Below, piece by piece: positions 44,851 through 55,118 of a stretch of 64,000 bases of DNA (its first letter is position 1; every line of letters starts with the position of its first letter). Under the pieces are notes generated by a model that was not told the DNA's origin, searched no databases, and was given only the letters and a program-made list of their open reading frames with translations. Origin of the DNA: Lactobacillus crispatus (GTDB lineage: Bacteria > Bacillota > Bacilli > Lactobacillales > Lactobacillaceae); assembly GCF_018987235.1 (NCBI RefSeq), contig NZ_CP072197.1, forward strand, positions 1,178,001-1,242,000, written 5' to 3'. The translations under genes and the position numbers were made by a program.

Positions 44851-46155
44851 TTATTGTACGAATTCAAAGACAAACTTGCCAATAGCCACATCATCACCAT
44901 TAACAGCTCCTTTTTCACGTAGTGCGTCATCAACACCTAAACGCTTAAGCTTTCTTGCTAAACGCATAATACCGTCTTGGTGATCCAAGTTGGTCATTTG
45001 AACTAATCTTTCTAATTGTTCACCCTTAACGATAAATTCATGTTCGCCAACTTGCTCAACTGTAAATTCATTCTTTTGTGGTGCCTGATACTTATATTCT
45101 TTAATCTTTTGTGCTAGCTTAGGTTGTTCTTCAGCCTGTTCTTGTTCAACTTCAGTTACTAAGTTGGCAGTATCTGACATCAACTTATCTACGCCTTTAT
45201 GAGTTACACTTGAGATTTCATAAATAGGTTCATTATTTCCTTCTGCTTTTAATGCTTTTTTAAACTCAGCTAGTTTTTCCTCAGCACCAGGAATATCCAT
45301 TTGTGAAGCTACAATCAATTCTCGCTTCTTTGATAAATCTGTTTCGTAATTTTTGAGTTCTTTTTTAATGGTATGGTAATCATCAATTGCCTCACGACCA
45401 TTATTAGGATCCATTGAAACTAGATGTAGAATTACTTTGGTTCTTTCAACGTGACGTAAAAATTGAATTCCTAAGCCTACGCCTTGACTAGCTCCTTCAA
45501 TTAATCCTGGCAAATCCGCCATTGAAAAGTCACGACCATCTGGCAAGATAACCATTCCCAAATTAGGAGTTAAAGTCGTGAATTGATAAGCAGCAATTTT
45601 GGGCTTGGCCTTAGTTGTTACTGATAACAGTGTTGATTTACCAACTGACGGAAAACCAACTAAGCCGACATCAGCCAATAATTTTAATTCTAAACGCAAA
45701 ACGCGATCTTCACCTGGTTCACCATTTTCAGCAATTTCTGGTGCAGTATTAACACTAGTTGCAAAATGGATATTACCACGACCGCCGCGACCGCCTTTAG
45801 CAACGACTAGTTCTTGGCCCTTTTCAGTTAAATCACCAATCAATTCATTAGTGTCATAATCATATACAGTAGTACCAACTGGAACTTTTAAATAAAGATC
45901 CTTAGCTGCACGGCCATATTGTGATTTAATACGACCGTTTTCACCACTATCCGCCTTAAACTTACGCCGATAGCGAAAATCCATCAAAGTTCTTAAGCCG
46001 CTGTCAGCAACAAAAATAATACTGCCGCCACGGCCACCATCACCACCGGCTGGACCGCCATTAGGGACGTATTTTTCATGGCGGAAAGCCACCATGCCAT
46101 CGCCGCCTTTTCCGGCTTGTACTTCGATTTTAGTTTGATCAACAAATGTAGGCAT
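44851..46155 (-). CDS. obg: GTPase ObgE (CgtA)
   Basis: 434 residues: a glycine-rich Obg domain ([30 protein letters not shown]), a GTPase domain with [18 protein letters not shown] and SQMD, and a C-terminal OCT domain ([19 protein letters not shown]). It takes part in late 50S assembly and stress response. A common ribosome-assembly factor; the length is normal for Firmicutes. Confidence 0.96.
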   Translation of the reverse strand: MPTFVDQTKIEVQAGKGGDGMVAFRHEKYVPNGGPAGGDGGRGGSIIFVADSGLRTLMDFRYRRKFKADSGENGRIKSQYGRAAKDLYLKVPVGTTVYDYDTNELIGDLTEKGQELVVAKGGRGGRGNIHFATSVNTAPEIAENGEPGEDRVLRLELKLLADVGLVGFPSVGKSTLLSVTTKAKPKIAAYQFTTLTPNLGMVILPDGRDFSMADLPGLIEGASQGVGLGIQFLRHVERTKVILHLVSMDPNNGREAIDDYHTIKKELKNYETDLSKKRELIVASQMDIPGAEEKLAEFKKALKAEGNNEPIYEISSVTHKGVDKLMSDTANLVTEVEQEQAEEQPKLAQKIKEYKYQAPQKNEFTVEQVGEHEFIVKGEQLERLVQMTNLDHQDGIMRLARKLKRLGVDDALREKGAVNGDDVAIGKFVFEFVQ

Positions 46156-46233
46156 GTATATCTCTTCCTTCCGTCTTAATCTAGCTTTTAATACTATACC
46201 ACAGAAATACGCATGATATCGCGTTTTCTCGGA

Positions 46234-48036
46234 TTACAATGTTAATTTTACCGTTTGTGCTTGAGTAAGCGTTAATCCTGCTCTACGCAAGTCATCAATT
46301 GAAGCTTCTTTAATTTTCTTCAATGAACCAAATTCGCGCAATAATTTGTTACGACTTTTAGGACCAATTCCCTTAATCGAATCTAAACGACTGGACAAAG
46401 CATTTTTAGCATGGCGTCTTCTATGAAAAGTAATCGCAAAGCGGTGCACTTCGTCTTGAATGCGCGTCATTAAATAAAAGCCCTCTGATTTGGGATTAAG
46501 GGGAATCAGTTTCAAAGGAATACCGTTGATGGGATCGCCAAATAATAAATGGTTTGTTCTGTGCTTATCATCTTTAACCATCCCCGCAACTGGGATATTC
46601 AAATTTAATTCATTTCGTAAAACATCTAAACAAGCATCGACCTGAATTTGACCACCATCCATCAAAATCAAATCAGGCATTCTTTTATGCTCGCGCAACA
46701 GTCTACCATATCTTCGGCGGACAACTTCCCTCGTGTTGCGTACTTCGTCGCCACCATTTTGATGTTCAACCTCACCTTTTAGCTTATATTTACGATAAGC
46801 TGTTTTTTCGGGTTCACCATCTTTAAAAACGACTAAAGCAGAGACTGGGTCAGCACCTTGAATATGGGAGTGATCAAAACTTTCAATAAAGTGTCCATAT
46901 GGTAAGCCTAAAGCATCAAAAATTTCTTTTTGAGCGCCTTTAGTTTTTCGATTACCTAGTTCTAATAATCTAAACTTATCATCTAGCTTTAACTTAGCAT
47001 TATCCTTCGCCATGTCTAGCAATGACTTTTTCTGCCCTCGTTGCGGTGTTCTAACAGGTACCTTCAAGACCTCAGCTAAAGTAGCATTATCAAATCCTTC
47101 AGGAATCAGAATTTCTTTAGGCAAAACCCTATTTCTTTGCTCATAAAATTGCACAATAAAAGAAGTGAAAGCATCTTCTGGATCTGTGGCATCTGTCAAA
47201 GGAAACATTCTGGTTTCTCTACGCAATAACTTTGCTTGCCGTAAAAAGAAGATTTGAACAGAAATCCAAGACTTGTCAACGTAATAATTAAAAATATCAC
47301 GCTGCGTATTATCATTGGAAATAATTTTTTGTTTTTCAACCGTTTCTTCAATATATTTCAATTGGTCGCGAATTTCGGCTGCTCGTTCAAATTCAAGATT
47401 GCTAGCTGCTTGAGCCATTTTTTCGGTCAAACTCTGCTTAACACTAGCAATATCTCCATTCAAAAAGCTCTTGATCTTTTTAATTTGCTCTTCGTATTCT
47501 TTTTGTGGCACTTTTTTAAAGCATGCACCTAAGCACTGCCCCATATGATAGTAAAGACAAGGTCTGCCTTGATAACCATGACAGCGCCTTAGTGGAAAAA
47601 CTTTTTGAATAAACTTCAAAGTGGCCTGGGCAGCATATACATTAGGATAGGGACCAAAATAGTAGCCACCATCCTTATGAACGATACTAGTTAACCGAGT
47701 TTGCGGATCGTGTTCACGCGTGATTTCTATGTAAGGATATCCCGTACCCTGCTTTAATTGAACATTATAATAAGGTTGATACTTTTTTATTAATGTAATT
47801 TCAAGTAAAAAAGCTTCCTTATCAGTTGATACAGTAATGATGTCATAATCTCGAATTTCACGAACTAATTCAGCACGACGTCCAACCTGTTTACTCTTAA
47901 AATATGAGCGAACCCGATTTTTTAAATTTTTAGATTTACCAACATATATAACCGTACCGTTAATATCTTTCATCAAATAACAGCCGGGGTTTTCTGGTAA
48001 AAGTTTTAGTTTATTCTCAATTAATTGTGTTGCCAT
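46234..48036 (-). CDS. uvrC: Excinuclease ABC subunit C
   Basis: A 600-residue nucleotide-excision repair nuclease. GIY-YIG domain (GTVIYVGKSKNLKNRVRSYF) for the 3' cut, UVR domain (SNLEFERAAEIRDQL) that binds UvrB, an RNase H-like domain (ESFDHSHIQGADPVSALVVF and LILMDGGQIQV) for the 5' cut, and two C-terminal HhH motifs (LDSIKGIGPKSRNKLL). It is monocistronic and divergent from the DedA gene. Confidence 0.96.
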   Translation of the reverse strand: MATQLIENKLKLLPENPGCYLMKDINGTVIYVGKSKNLKNRVRSYFKSKQVGRRAELVREIRDYDIITVSTDKEAFLLEITLIKKYQPYYNVQLKQGTGYPYIEITREHDPQTRLTSIVHKDGGYYFGPYPNVYAAQATLKFIQKVFPLRRCHGYQGRPCLYYHMGQCLGACFKKVPQKEYEEQIKKIKSFLNGDIASVKQSLTEKMAQAASNLEFERAAEIRDQLKYIEETVEKQKIISNDNTQRDIFNYYVDKSWISVQIFFLRQAKLLRRETRMFPLTDATDPEDAFTSFIVQFYEQRNRVLPKEILIPEGFDNATLAEVLKVPVRTPQRGQKKSLLDMAKDNAKLKLDDKFRLLELGNRKTKGAQKEIFDALGLPYGHFIESFDHSHIQGADPVSALVVFKDGEPEKTAYRKYKLKGEVEHQNGGDEVRNTREVVRRRYGRLLREHKRMPDLILMDGGQIQVDACLDVLRNELNLNIPVAGMVKDDKHRTNHLLFGDPINGIPLKLIPLNPKSEGFYLMTRIQDEVHRFAITFHRRRHAKNALSSRLDSIKGIGPKSRNKLLREFGSLKKIKEASIDDLRRAGLTLTQAQTVKLTL

Positions 48037-48175
48037 TATCTCATCTCACTGAAAAAATTTGCATTTAATAGTTTAACACAGACTGTTTAAGAAGATCTTA
48101 ACTTTGCTTATAGAAATAGCTATTCGGTACAAAAGTTGATATATTAAAAGAAATAAAATTTGAGGAGAACTTTTG

Positions 48176-48790
48176 ATGACTAATCTAGTTTTTGACTTAA
48201 TTAACCAATTTGGCTACCTAGCCATCAGTTTGCTAATTGCAATCGAAAACATCTTTCCCCCTATTCCATCCGAAGTAATTCTATCGTTCGCTGGCTTTGC
48301 AACCCATCATTCTCAAATGAATGTCTTCGGTGTAATTATTGCTTCAACAATCGGCGCGGTAGTTGGTGCACTAGTTTTATATTGGATTGGCACTTTACTT
48401 AATCCAGATCGATTAGAAAAGTTGTTCGATCATAAGTTATTCAAACTACTTGGCTTTAAAAAGGGTGATGTACAAAAGGCTATCAGATGGTTTGATAAAT
48501 ACGGTACCGGTGCAATCTTCTATGGTCGGTGCATCCCTGTAGTTCGTAGCTTAATTTCAATTCCAGCTGGAATAGCAAAAGTTAAATTACCTAAGTTCCT
48601 TATTTACACTAGCTTAGGCAGCTTACTCTGGAATGCTATTCTAGTTGGTCTTGGTTCCTATATGGGTGAAAATTGGGAACAAATTGTGTTAATTTTTGAA
48701 GAATACTCATTAATCATTGGAGGACTTATTCTAATTGCTTTAATATATTTCTCCTGTAAATGGTATAAGCAAAAAATTAAAGCTGATTAA
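48176..48790 (+). CDS. DedA-family membrane protein
   Basis: 204 residues from ATG 48176 with TGAGGAG upstream. Family signatures are FPPIPSEVILSFAGFA near 32 (amphipathic re-entrant loop) and FYGRCIPVVRSLISIPAGIAKV near 119, with about five membrane segments and a basic end. DedA proteins flip or move phospholipids or undecaprenyl phosphate and affect membrane homeostasis; which of these applies here is not known. Confidence 0.87.
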   Translation: MTNLVFDLINQFGYLAISLLIAIENIFPPIPSEVILSFAGFATHHSQMNVFGVIIASTIGAVVGALVLYWIGTLLNPDRLEKLFDHKLFKLLGFKKGDVQKAIRWFDKYGTGAIFYGRCIPVVRSLISIPAGIAKVKLPKFLIYTSLGSLLWNAILVGLGSYMGENWEQIVLIFEEYSLIIGGLILIALIYFSCKWYKQKIKAD

Positions 48791-48792
48791 TT

Positions 48793-48830
48793 CAAACGCT
48801 CTATAAAAAATATAGAGCGTTTTCTTCTTT
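48793..48830 (+). terminator. Terminator of the DedA gene
   Basis: AAACGCTCTATA pairs with TATAGAGCGTTT, followed by TTCTTCTTTT. Confidence 0.85.
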
Positions 48831-48887
48831 TAAAAATTAAAAATATCATGTAAAATTAATCTAATCTATAATAAGGGAAGTTTGCGA

Positions 48888-50273
48888 ATGAAATTTAATA
48901 TTTTTAGGAAACAAAATGTTGAGAGCTATCTCGGTAAAGACATTAAGTTCTCCAAAACAATGAACGCCGTTGATTTAATGTCTCTTGGCGTAGGAGCTGT
49001 CATCGGGACCGGTATTTTCATCTTACCCGGAACTGTTGCAGCCACATTAGCTGGACCTAGCGTTAGTTTATCCTTTGTTGTTGCAGCAATTGTTTGTGCT
49101 TTAGCTGGAATGTGTTATGCAGAATTTGCTTCAGCGATCCCAGTAGCTGGTTCTGCCTATTCATATGGGAATATCGTTTATGGCGAATTTACAGGCTGGA
49201 TTATCGGTTGGGCACTGATTCTGGAATACATGCTATCTGTAGCCACTGTGGCAGCAGGTTGGTCATCATACTTCAGTTCTTTCATTGCACCATTTGGTCT
49301 AAAAATTCCACACGCTATTTCTGGTCCTATGAATCTTAACAATGGCGTTTATTTTGACTTGGTTTCTGTTTTAATCATTTTACTTATCAGTATCCTGTTG
49401 TCACGAGGGATGAAGAACTCAATTAAAATTAATGTCGTAGCTGTTTTTATTAAAATCGCCATTATTTTAATTTTTATTTTTGTAGGCTTACAGTTCATTA
49501 AACCTAACAACTATCATCCGTTCTTGCCATATCATTTTTCAGGAGTCATCAAAGGAGCAACCACAGTCTTCTTTGCCTTTCTTGGCTTTGATGTTGTTTC
49601 ATCATCAGCCGCCGAGGTTAAAAATCCTAAGAAAAATATGCCCCTAGGAATTATTGGCACTTTAGCTATTGCAGCTGTACTTTATTTTGGCGTTTCAATC
49701 GTTTTAACGGGTATGGTTAATTATACCAAGCTAAACGTATCTAATCCCGTTGCTTTTGCATTGCAATATGTTCATCAAAACTGGGTAGCAGAGTTATTAT
49801 CATTTGGTGCTATGCTAGGAATGGCTACCATGATGCTGACAATGATCTATTCAAGCTCTCGCTTAATCTATGCTATGGCACGTGATGGGCTATTGCCTAG
49901 TGCATTCAGTAAATTAGATAAAAAACATAACTCTCCTCAAAATGCCTTAGTCGCTGTCACTATTATTATTGCAGCAGGTGCAGCATTCTTCTCCGTTGAT
50001 CAACTAGCCAATTTGGTCAACTTTGGTACACTTTTTGCCTTTACTCTTGTTTCCTTTGGAATTCTAAAATTAAGAAAAAGAACAGATATTGTTAACGATG
50101 GCTTTAAAGTTCCCGGATACCCATATTTGCCAATCATTTCTGGTTTAATTTGTATCTTTATGATTTGCCATTTAAGTTCAGAAGTTTACTTAATGGCAGC
50201 TATTTGGTTAATCATCGGTGCTGTAATTTACTTTGTTTATGGCTACCACCATAGTCAGCTTGATCATGATTAA
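48888..50273 (+). CDS. APC amino acid permease, CAT/YfnA type
   Basis: 461 residues from ATG 48888, with 12 membrane helices. MSLGVGAVIGTGIFILPG is the substrate-binding unwound helix 1, and AGPSVSLSFVVAAIVCALAGMCYAEFASAIP and FFAFLGFDVVSSSAAEVKNPKKNMP are typical of the cationic amino acid transporter subgroup. It probably imports amino acids with protons; the exact substrate is not told by sequence. Intact, unlike the permease at 2798-4148. Confidence 0.87.
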   Translation: MKFNIFRKQNVESYLGKDIKFSKTMNAVDLMSLGVGAVIGTGIFILPGTVAATLAGPSVSLSFVVAAIVCALAGMCYAEFASAIPVAGSAYSYGNIVYGEFTGWIIGWALILEYMLSVATVAAGWSSYFSSFIAPFGLKIPHAISGPMNLNNGVYFDLVSVLIILLISILLSRGMKNSIKINVVAVFIKIAIILIFIFVGLQFIKPNNYHPFLPYHFSGVIKGATTVFFAFLGFDVVSSSAAEVKNPKKNMPLGIIGTLAIAAVLYFGVSIVLTGMVNYTKLNVSNPVAFALQYVHQNWVAELLSFGAMLGMATMMLTMIYSSSRLIYAMARDGLLPSAFSKLDKKHNSPQNALVAVTIIIAAGAAFFSVDQLANLVNFGTLFAFTLVSFGILKLRKRTDIVNDGFKVPGYPYLPIISGLICIFMICHLSSEVYLMAAIWLIIGAVIYFVYGYHHSQLDHD

Positions 50274-50292
50274 CATCAGTAAAAATTATGTA

Positions 50293-50326
50293 AAGAAAAA
50301 GACGATTCGCATGAATCGTCTTTTTT
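50293..50326. terminator. Bidirectional terminator
   Basis: AAAAGACGATTC pairs with GAATCGTCTTTT around GCAT, between convergent genes. Confidence 0.88.
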
Positions 50327-50339
50327 AGCTCTGTTTGAA

Positions 50340-51305
50340 CTAGTTAATTTGATTAATTGCCTGACCATCTTTAAAGAAAGACAAAACATTATTCGCAGCT
50401 TCTTTAGACAAATTAAATCTAGCAATGTGAGTAGCTGAACCAACGTGAGGCGTCATGATCACATTATCCATTTCAACCAATTCAGGTCTTGGATGCGGTT
50501 CGTTTTCGAAAACATCTAAGGCGGCGCCTGCAATTGAACCATTCTTTAACGCAGCAATTAATGCATCCCCGTCAATCAACGATCCACGAGCAACATTAAT
50601 TAAAAACGCTGTGTCTTTCATTTTCTTTAAAAAGTCTGAATTAACCAGATGATATGTTTCAGCTGTAGCAGGAGTATGTAAACTCACAAAATCAGCTTCT
50701 TTTGCCAAAGTATCTAAGTCAACATATTTAGCATCTAATTCTGTTGCAATTTGATCATCTACTTGATGACGATTATGATAAATAATTGTCATACCAAATG
50801 CTTTAGCGAACCTAGCAACTTGTTGACCAATTCGACCCATACCTACAATTCCTAAGGTCTTTCCTTCAATGGAGTACCCTTGGTTGTCGTACTCATCGGC
50901 ATTTAAAAAGACGCCTTCACGCAAAGCATGGTCATAATAATGCAATCTACGAGCTGATGCCATAATCATTGTCCAGGCAAGTTCCGCCGTTGGACGCAAC
51001 ACACTCTTAGGGCAATTTGAAACAACTATTCCTTTTTCTTTAGCGTATTCAACATCAACGTGGTCAAAGCCAACGCCATAAGTTGAAATTATTTTTAAAT
51101 TTTTCGCAGCATCAATCATTTCTCGATCAAAAGCCATCTTTGCTACGATCACACCATCATATTCTGCAATATGATCAAGCACCCACTCACGATCATCTTC
51201 TGGTCGATGTCCTACTGGACCGATATCAACTTGACAAATATTTTTTAAATCAGTTAAGGCCTCATCTCTTAAGCCACCTAAAACTAAAACTTTTGCTTTA
51301 TTCAT
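50340..51305 (-). CDS. D-isomer-specific 2-hydroxyacid dehydrogenase
   Basis: 321 residues from ATG 51305 with AGAGG upstream. NAD site GIVGMGRIGQQVARFAKAFG, catalytic Arg in INVARGSLID, Glu in DVFENEPHP and His in MTPHVGSATH. The family includes glyoxylate/hydroxypyruvate reductases, phosphoglycerate and D-lactate-type enzymes; the GVGFDHVD and HPRPEL features resemble glyoxylate/2-ketogluconate reductases more than LdhA. The substrate is not certain. Confidence 0.88.
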   Translation of the reverse strand: MNKAKVLVLGGLRDEALTDLKNICQVDIGPVGHRPEDDREWVLDHIAEYDGVIVAKMAFDREMIDAAKNLKIISTYGVGFDHVDVEYAKEKGIVVSNCPKSVLRPTAELAWTMIMASARRLHYYDHALREGVFLNADEYDNQGYSIEGKTLGIVGMGRIGQQVARFAKAFGMTIIYHNRHQVDDQIATELDAKYVDLDTLAKEADFVSLHTPATAETYHLVNSDFLKKMKDTAFLINVARGSLIDGDALIAALKNGSIAGAALDVFENEPHPRPELVEMDNVIMTPHVGSATHIARFNLSKEAANNVLSFFKDGQAINQIN

Positions 51306-51371
51306 TATTTTTAGACCTCTATTCAATTTTCATCTTAAAGTAAAAATACCACTATTTGAAAGAGAAAACAT

Positions 51372-52184
51372 CTACTTTAATATTTTATTGATTGCAACTG
51401 CAACACCGTCGTGGTCACAATCAGCCGTAACTTCATCAGCATGTTGCTTTGTATATTCAACAGCATTTCCCATTGCGATACCTAATCCAGCATAAGTTAA
51501 CATCGGCATGTCGTTTGCTTGATCGCCTAGGGCCATCACATTACTTCGATCTATTTTTAAGTAGTCACATAGTCTTTTCAGGCCAGTCCCCTTATCGACA
51601 CCGGCAGCGGTTGCTTCATAATAAAAAGGCTCAGTCTTTGAAAATACAGCTCGATCTTTCATCATTTCAAATAAAGGAGATTCTATTTTCTCATCTAAAT
51701 AGTCTGGATCATCAACATACATACATTTGATGATTGGTATCTGCTTCATTTCTTCTTGTGTACGATATGAGACTTCTAATTTTACGACCCGTGAATTATA
51801 AATTGTATAATGTCCCAAATCACGGTTAGCTGTATAAATTCGATCTAACGATACGCTATGAAAATGTAAGTTTAGCTTTCGCGCAATTGTCTCTAAATCT
51901 ACATAATCTTCATATTTTAGCCCCTGTTTGAAAATAACCTGCCCCGCGGTTGATTCTACAACTGCACCATTAAAACTAACTACATACTGATTTTCTTGGC
52001 CATTAAGCCCTAATTCATCTAAATAACGTTGAGCACCTGACAAAGGCCGACCTGTGCAAATTACGATTTGCTTGCCTTGTTTTTGAGCAGTTAAAATTGC
52101 TTTTTTAACTGCTGGTGTAATCTCCTTCTTAGAATTAACTAAGGTTCCATCAATATCTATCGCGATTAGTTTAATTTCTTCCAT
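51372..52184 (-). CDS. Cof-type HAD phosphatase (YidA-like)
   Basis: 270 residues. The nucleophile motif is AIDIDGTLVNS at 8-18, motif II is ICTGRP, a C2B cap lies in the middle, and the end has the Lys and GDQANDMPMLTYAGLGIAMGNA. Such enzymes remove phosphate from sugar phosphates or flavin/nucleotide substrates. Same strand as its neighbours, with gaps of 49-66 nt. Confidence 0.9.
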   Translation of the reverse strand: MEEIKLIAIDIDGTLVNSKKEITPAVKKAILTAQKQGKQIVICTGRPLSGAQRYLDELGLNGQENQYVVSFNGAVVESTAGQVIFKQGLKYEDYVDLETIARKLNLHFHSVSLDRIYTANRDLGHYTIYNSRVVKLEVSYRTQEEMKQIPIIKCMYVDDPDYLDEKIESPLFEMMKDRAVFSKTEPFYYEATAAGVDKGTGLKRLCDYLKIDRSNVMALGDQANDMPMLTYAGLGIAMGNAVEYTKQHADEVTADCDHDGVAVAINKILK

Positions 52185-52201
52185 TACCTTTTCCCTTAAA
52201 A

Positions 52202-52231
52202 CAAAGAAAGCACCGCTTATGCGATGCTTCT
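52202..52231 (-). terminator. Terminator of the aldo/keto reductase gene
   Basis: GAAGCATCGC pairs with GCGGTGCTTTC (one G-T pair) around ATAA, followed by T-rich sequence on the minus strand. Confidence 0.75.
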
Positions 52232-52232
52232 A

Positions 52233-53069
52233 TTAAACAGCCATGGTCTGCGTATTTTCTTTTAACTTGACCAAATCAGCCATATCATCAGCACTGATTT
52301 CAAAATCGATGTTCAAGTTTTCCTGCATTTCTTTAACATTATCACTCTTCGGCAAAACAATACAACCTAGCTGTAAGTCAAATGATAACATTAATTGAGC
52401 TGGACTAACATGATACTTTTCAGCGTAAGTCCTGATTCTTGGATCCTTTAACAAACGACCATGTGCAAGTGGAGAATATGCTTCAATCTGAATTCCTAAA
52501 TTTTTACAGTATTTCATCAAATCAGTTGGCACATTTCCTATATGAACTTCGATTTGATTAACTACTGGCTTAATTGAGCTGTTATTAACAATGTTAGCTA
52601 CGTCTTCTTGTAAAAAATTTGAAACACCAATTGATCTAACTTTACCGGCTTTAAGTGCGTCTTCCATTGCTCTCCAGTTTTCCAGATTGCCTTCAAAGTG
52701 ACGATCATTAATTCTATTCACTTCAATCCAAGGTTGTGGTGAATGAATTAACAACATATCAATATATTCCAAACTAAATCGATCTAAAGCGTCATCAATT
52801 GCTTTTTTTGTACCTTCATAGTCTTTAATCGAAGTTGGTAATTTAGTTGTTAAAAAAATATCACTACGCTCAACATCAGAGTTCCAAATACCTTTTCCCA
52901 CACCACTTTCATTGCCATAGTCTTTAGCAGTATCGAAAGCGCGGTAACCAACATTAATCGCTTGACGAATTACTTTTCGTACATCATCGTTATTAATTAG
53001 CCAAGTTCCTAGTTGAATTCGAGGAACCTCTACTCCGTTATTGAGCATTAAAGTTTTATCAGAGTACAT
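52233..53069 (-). CDS. Aldo/keto reductase
   Basis: 278 residues from ATG 53069 (MYSDKTLMLNNGV), which has AGAGGTG 6 nt upstream; an earlier in-frame start at 53138 adds residues unlike the family. NADPH-dependent TIM barrel with the tetrad DTAKDYGNE (Asp, Tyr), TKLP (Lys) and LIHSPQPW (His). GVSNFLQEDV and VLPKSDNVKEMQENL complete the cofactor site. It reduces aldehydes or keto compounds, such as 2,5-diketogluconate-type substrates; the real one is unknown. Confidence 0.88.
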   Translation of the reverse strand: MYSDKTLMLNNGVEVPRIQLGTWLINNDDVRKVIRQAINVGYRAFDTAKDYGNESGVGKGIWNSDVERSDIFLTTKLPTSIKDYEGTKKAIDDALDRFSLEYIDMLLIHSPQPWIEVNRINDRHFEGNLENWRAMEDALKAGKVRSIGVSNFLQEDVANIVNNSSIKPVVNQIEVHIGNVPTDLMKYCKNLGIQIEAYSPLAHGRLLKDPRIRTYAEKYHVSPAQLMLSFDLQLGCIVLPKSDNVKEMQENLNIDFEISADDMADLVKLKENTQTMAV

Positions 53070-53568
53070 ATATACACCTCTACATTTTACTAATATGTCT
53101 CTGTTTCTTAATTCCTGTATTTGTATAGCTAATAACAATTATTAAACAATAATTGTTTTTTCAGCCATCTGTTAATAGCATACAACAAAATTGTTGCAAA
53201 TCCTATACATACATTTTATTTTTTGTGGTTCTGTTATATTTTCTAATTAAAATAGTAGCATCAATCAATGCTGCTGGGTTTATAAAGATTATCAAATAAT
53301 TTATTTTATTATTCTATACAAAATTAATATTTTCGTATAAAAAAAGAAAGGGCTGATGATGTCCTATCAACTCTTTCTCTTCAGTCTCTTAATTCCCAAC
53401 ACCTATAATACCAGCATTTATCATTTAAACAAGGATAAAAAACATCTTTTACTTACTAAATATTATTTTTAGTTTTCATCACATTTTTAAAAAGCCTAGA
53501 TGTTATATTACAAAATGATTACAAGAGCAATATAAATCATATAGTTCACTATTAGCTATATGCAAATA
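53070..53568. other. 499-bp A/T-rich intergenic region between AKR and coaBC
   Basis: Apart from one terminator hairpin (53338-53379) I see no gene, tRNA or repeat here. Short A/T-rich palindromic words occur, for example ATAGTTC-ACTA-TTAGCTAT near 53540-53562, but none is strong. The promoter for the AKR gene should lie within 53070-53200; no clear -35/-10 pair stands out. Confidence 0.6.
53338..53379 (-). terminator. Terminator of coaBC
   Basis: AGAAAGAGTTGATA pairs with ATCAGCCCTTTCT-side bases (one mismatch, one wobble), followed on the minus strand by a run of seven T. Confidence 0.7.
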
Positions 53569-54759
53569 CTATATTTTTTGAGCAATAAGCTGCAACAATT
53601 TTTGAGCAATCTTTTGCTTACTCATTTTAGGCCATTTCTTAGTTGACTTATTTTTTTGTAAAATCGTTACCTGGTCTTCATCATTGCCAAAAACATTTTT
53701 AGAAACGTCATTTGCTACAATCATATCGGCACCTTTTGAAGATAGCTTTTTTGCAGCATTTTGTAGCAAATTATTCGTTTCTGCCGCAAAGCCGACAACT
53801 ATCTGCCCTCGCTGCTTGTGGCTAGCAACTTCGCGTAAAATATCTGTCGTTTTAACTAAAGTTAGAGTCAAAGTTTGTTGATCAGCTTGCTTTTTTAATT
53901 TATGATCTGCAACTTGTTTCATGCGCCAATCCGCTACTGCAGCAGCCATAATTAAAACGTTACTATGCTTAAATTCTTTTTTGACTGCAACTAACATTTC
54001 TTCGCTACTAGAAACATGAATTAATGTAATCCTAGGATTTTGTGGCAAAGGCATACTTACATTACCATATATTAGCTTTACTTTTGCTCCCATTGCTGCT
54101 GCTTCTGTAGCTAAGGAAATGCCCATTTTCCCACTAGAGCGGTTACCAATAAAGCGGACGGGATCGATTGCTTCTTCAGTACCACCAGCAGTAATAACAA
54201 TATTTTTTCCTTGCAAAACGTTCTGTTGTTCAGTGAAATTTTTGATCCACGCCACAATTGCTCCTGGCTCTGGCATTCGTCCTTTAGCAGCATAGCCTTC
54301 TGCCAGCATCCCTACTGCAGGCTCCATTATTTCTACACCATGTTCTTTCAGAAAAGCTATATTTCGCTGTGTAGCTGGATTATTCCACATTTGGTCATTC
54401 ATGGCTGGTACAACCAATTTAGGTGCACTTGTAGCTAAAATTGTAGTGCTAGCTGCATCGTCAGCAATTCCCGTTGCCATTTTAGCAATAAAATTTGCAG
54501 TCGCTGGTAAAACCAGAGCTAACTCTGTCCAACGCGCTAGATGAACATGTGGTATGCTAGACTCATTTTCCTTGCTCCATAAATCATCCAAAACAGGATA
54601 CTTTGTTAAAGCAGCCAGTGTATTAGTAGTTACAAAATGCTCTGCATTTTTAGTCATTACTATTTGAACTTGATGACCCGCTTTTTCTAAATCGCGGATA
54701 ACGTTAACTGCCTTATAATCAGCGATTCCACCTGTCATATAAATTGTTATTCGACTCAT
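53569..54759 (-). CDS. coaBC: Bifunctional CoaBC (phosphopantothenoylcysteine synthetase/decarboxylase)
   Basis: 396 residues from ATG 54759 with GAGGA 8 nt upstream. Residues 1-175 are the FMN-dependent decarboxylase CoaC: GGIADYKA, the active-site His in HVHLARW, and VPAMNDQMWNNPATQRN. Residues 185-396 are the CTP-dependent ligase CoaB: ITAGGTEEAIDPVRFIGNRSSGKMG, AAAVADW and FAAET...ANDVSKNVFG. The two steps turn 4'-phosphopantothenate and cysteine into 4'-phosphopantetheine on the way to coenzyme A. The conserved Cys before MNDQ varies and is not seen in the usual place. Confidence 0.92.
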   Translation of the reverse strand: MSRITIYMTGGIADYKAVNVIRDLEKAGHQVQIVMTKNAEHFVTTNTLAALTKYPVLDDLWSKENESSIPHVHLARWTELALVLPATANFIAKMATGIADDAASTTILATSAPKLVVPAMNDQMWNNPATQRNIAFLKEHGVEIMEPAVGMLAEGYAAKGRMPEPGAIVAWIKNFTEQQNVLQGKNIVITAGGTEEAIDPVRFIGNRSSGKMGISLATEAAAMGAKVKLIYGNVSMPLPQNPRITLIHVSSSEEMLVAVKKEFKHSNVLIMAAAVADWRMKQVADHKLKKQADQQTLTLTLVKTTDILREVASHKQRGQIVVGFAAETNNLLQNAAKKLSSKGADMIVANDVSKNVFGNDEDQVTILQKNKSTKKWPKMSKQKIAQKLLQLIAQKI

Positions 54760-54860
54760 TTTACCATTCCTCGTCATCTAAACTTATTTTTATTTTATCA
54801 TTGTCCACTTAAATAGTAGAATATTGTGTTGGGAGTTATATTTGGAAAAAATTAAAAAAT

Positions 54861-55118
54861 ATGCAAAAACTACTTTTACTAACTATATTCTTACTTAGCT
54901 TATCGGCCTGCACTAAACCACAATCATCCTTTGTACCACGTGATAAAAGTGCCACTACAATCAAGATTGTTGATAGGAAGCTTGAGTTGCATCAGCCCAC
55001 TAAAAGGCCACTTCAACCTTTAAATGGAATTTTGCCTCATTGGCTGCAAATGCCAGATAAATCTCAGCCTAAGCCAGCAATTTATACTAATTTGAATACT
55101 GTTCTTAAAAACAAATAG
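54861..55118 (+). CDS. Small lipoprotein of unknown function
   Basis: 85 residues. The signal peptide MQKLLLLTIFLLSLSAC ends in a lipobox (L-S-A-C, Cys17), so the mature protein would be lipid-anchored outside the cell. The mature 69 residues are Pro- and Lys-rich (QPTKRPLQPLNGILPHWLQ) with no domain I recognise. The Shine-Dalgarno is weak: GGGAG is about 25 nt upstream and only GGA is nearer. It is divergent from coaBC and has its own terminator, which supports a real gene. Confidence 0.62.
   Translation: MQKLLLLTIFLLSLSACTKPQSSFVPRDKSATTIKIVDRKLELHQPTKRPLQPLNGILPHWLQMPDKSQPKPAIYTNLNTVLKNK

Noticed and set aside
53070..53568. Possible small RNA or missed gene in the long gap
   Set aside because: Apart from the coaBC terminator there is no promoter-terminator pair, open frame with ribosome site, or strong fold that I could support.
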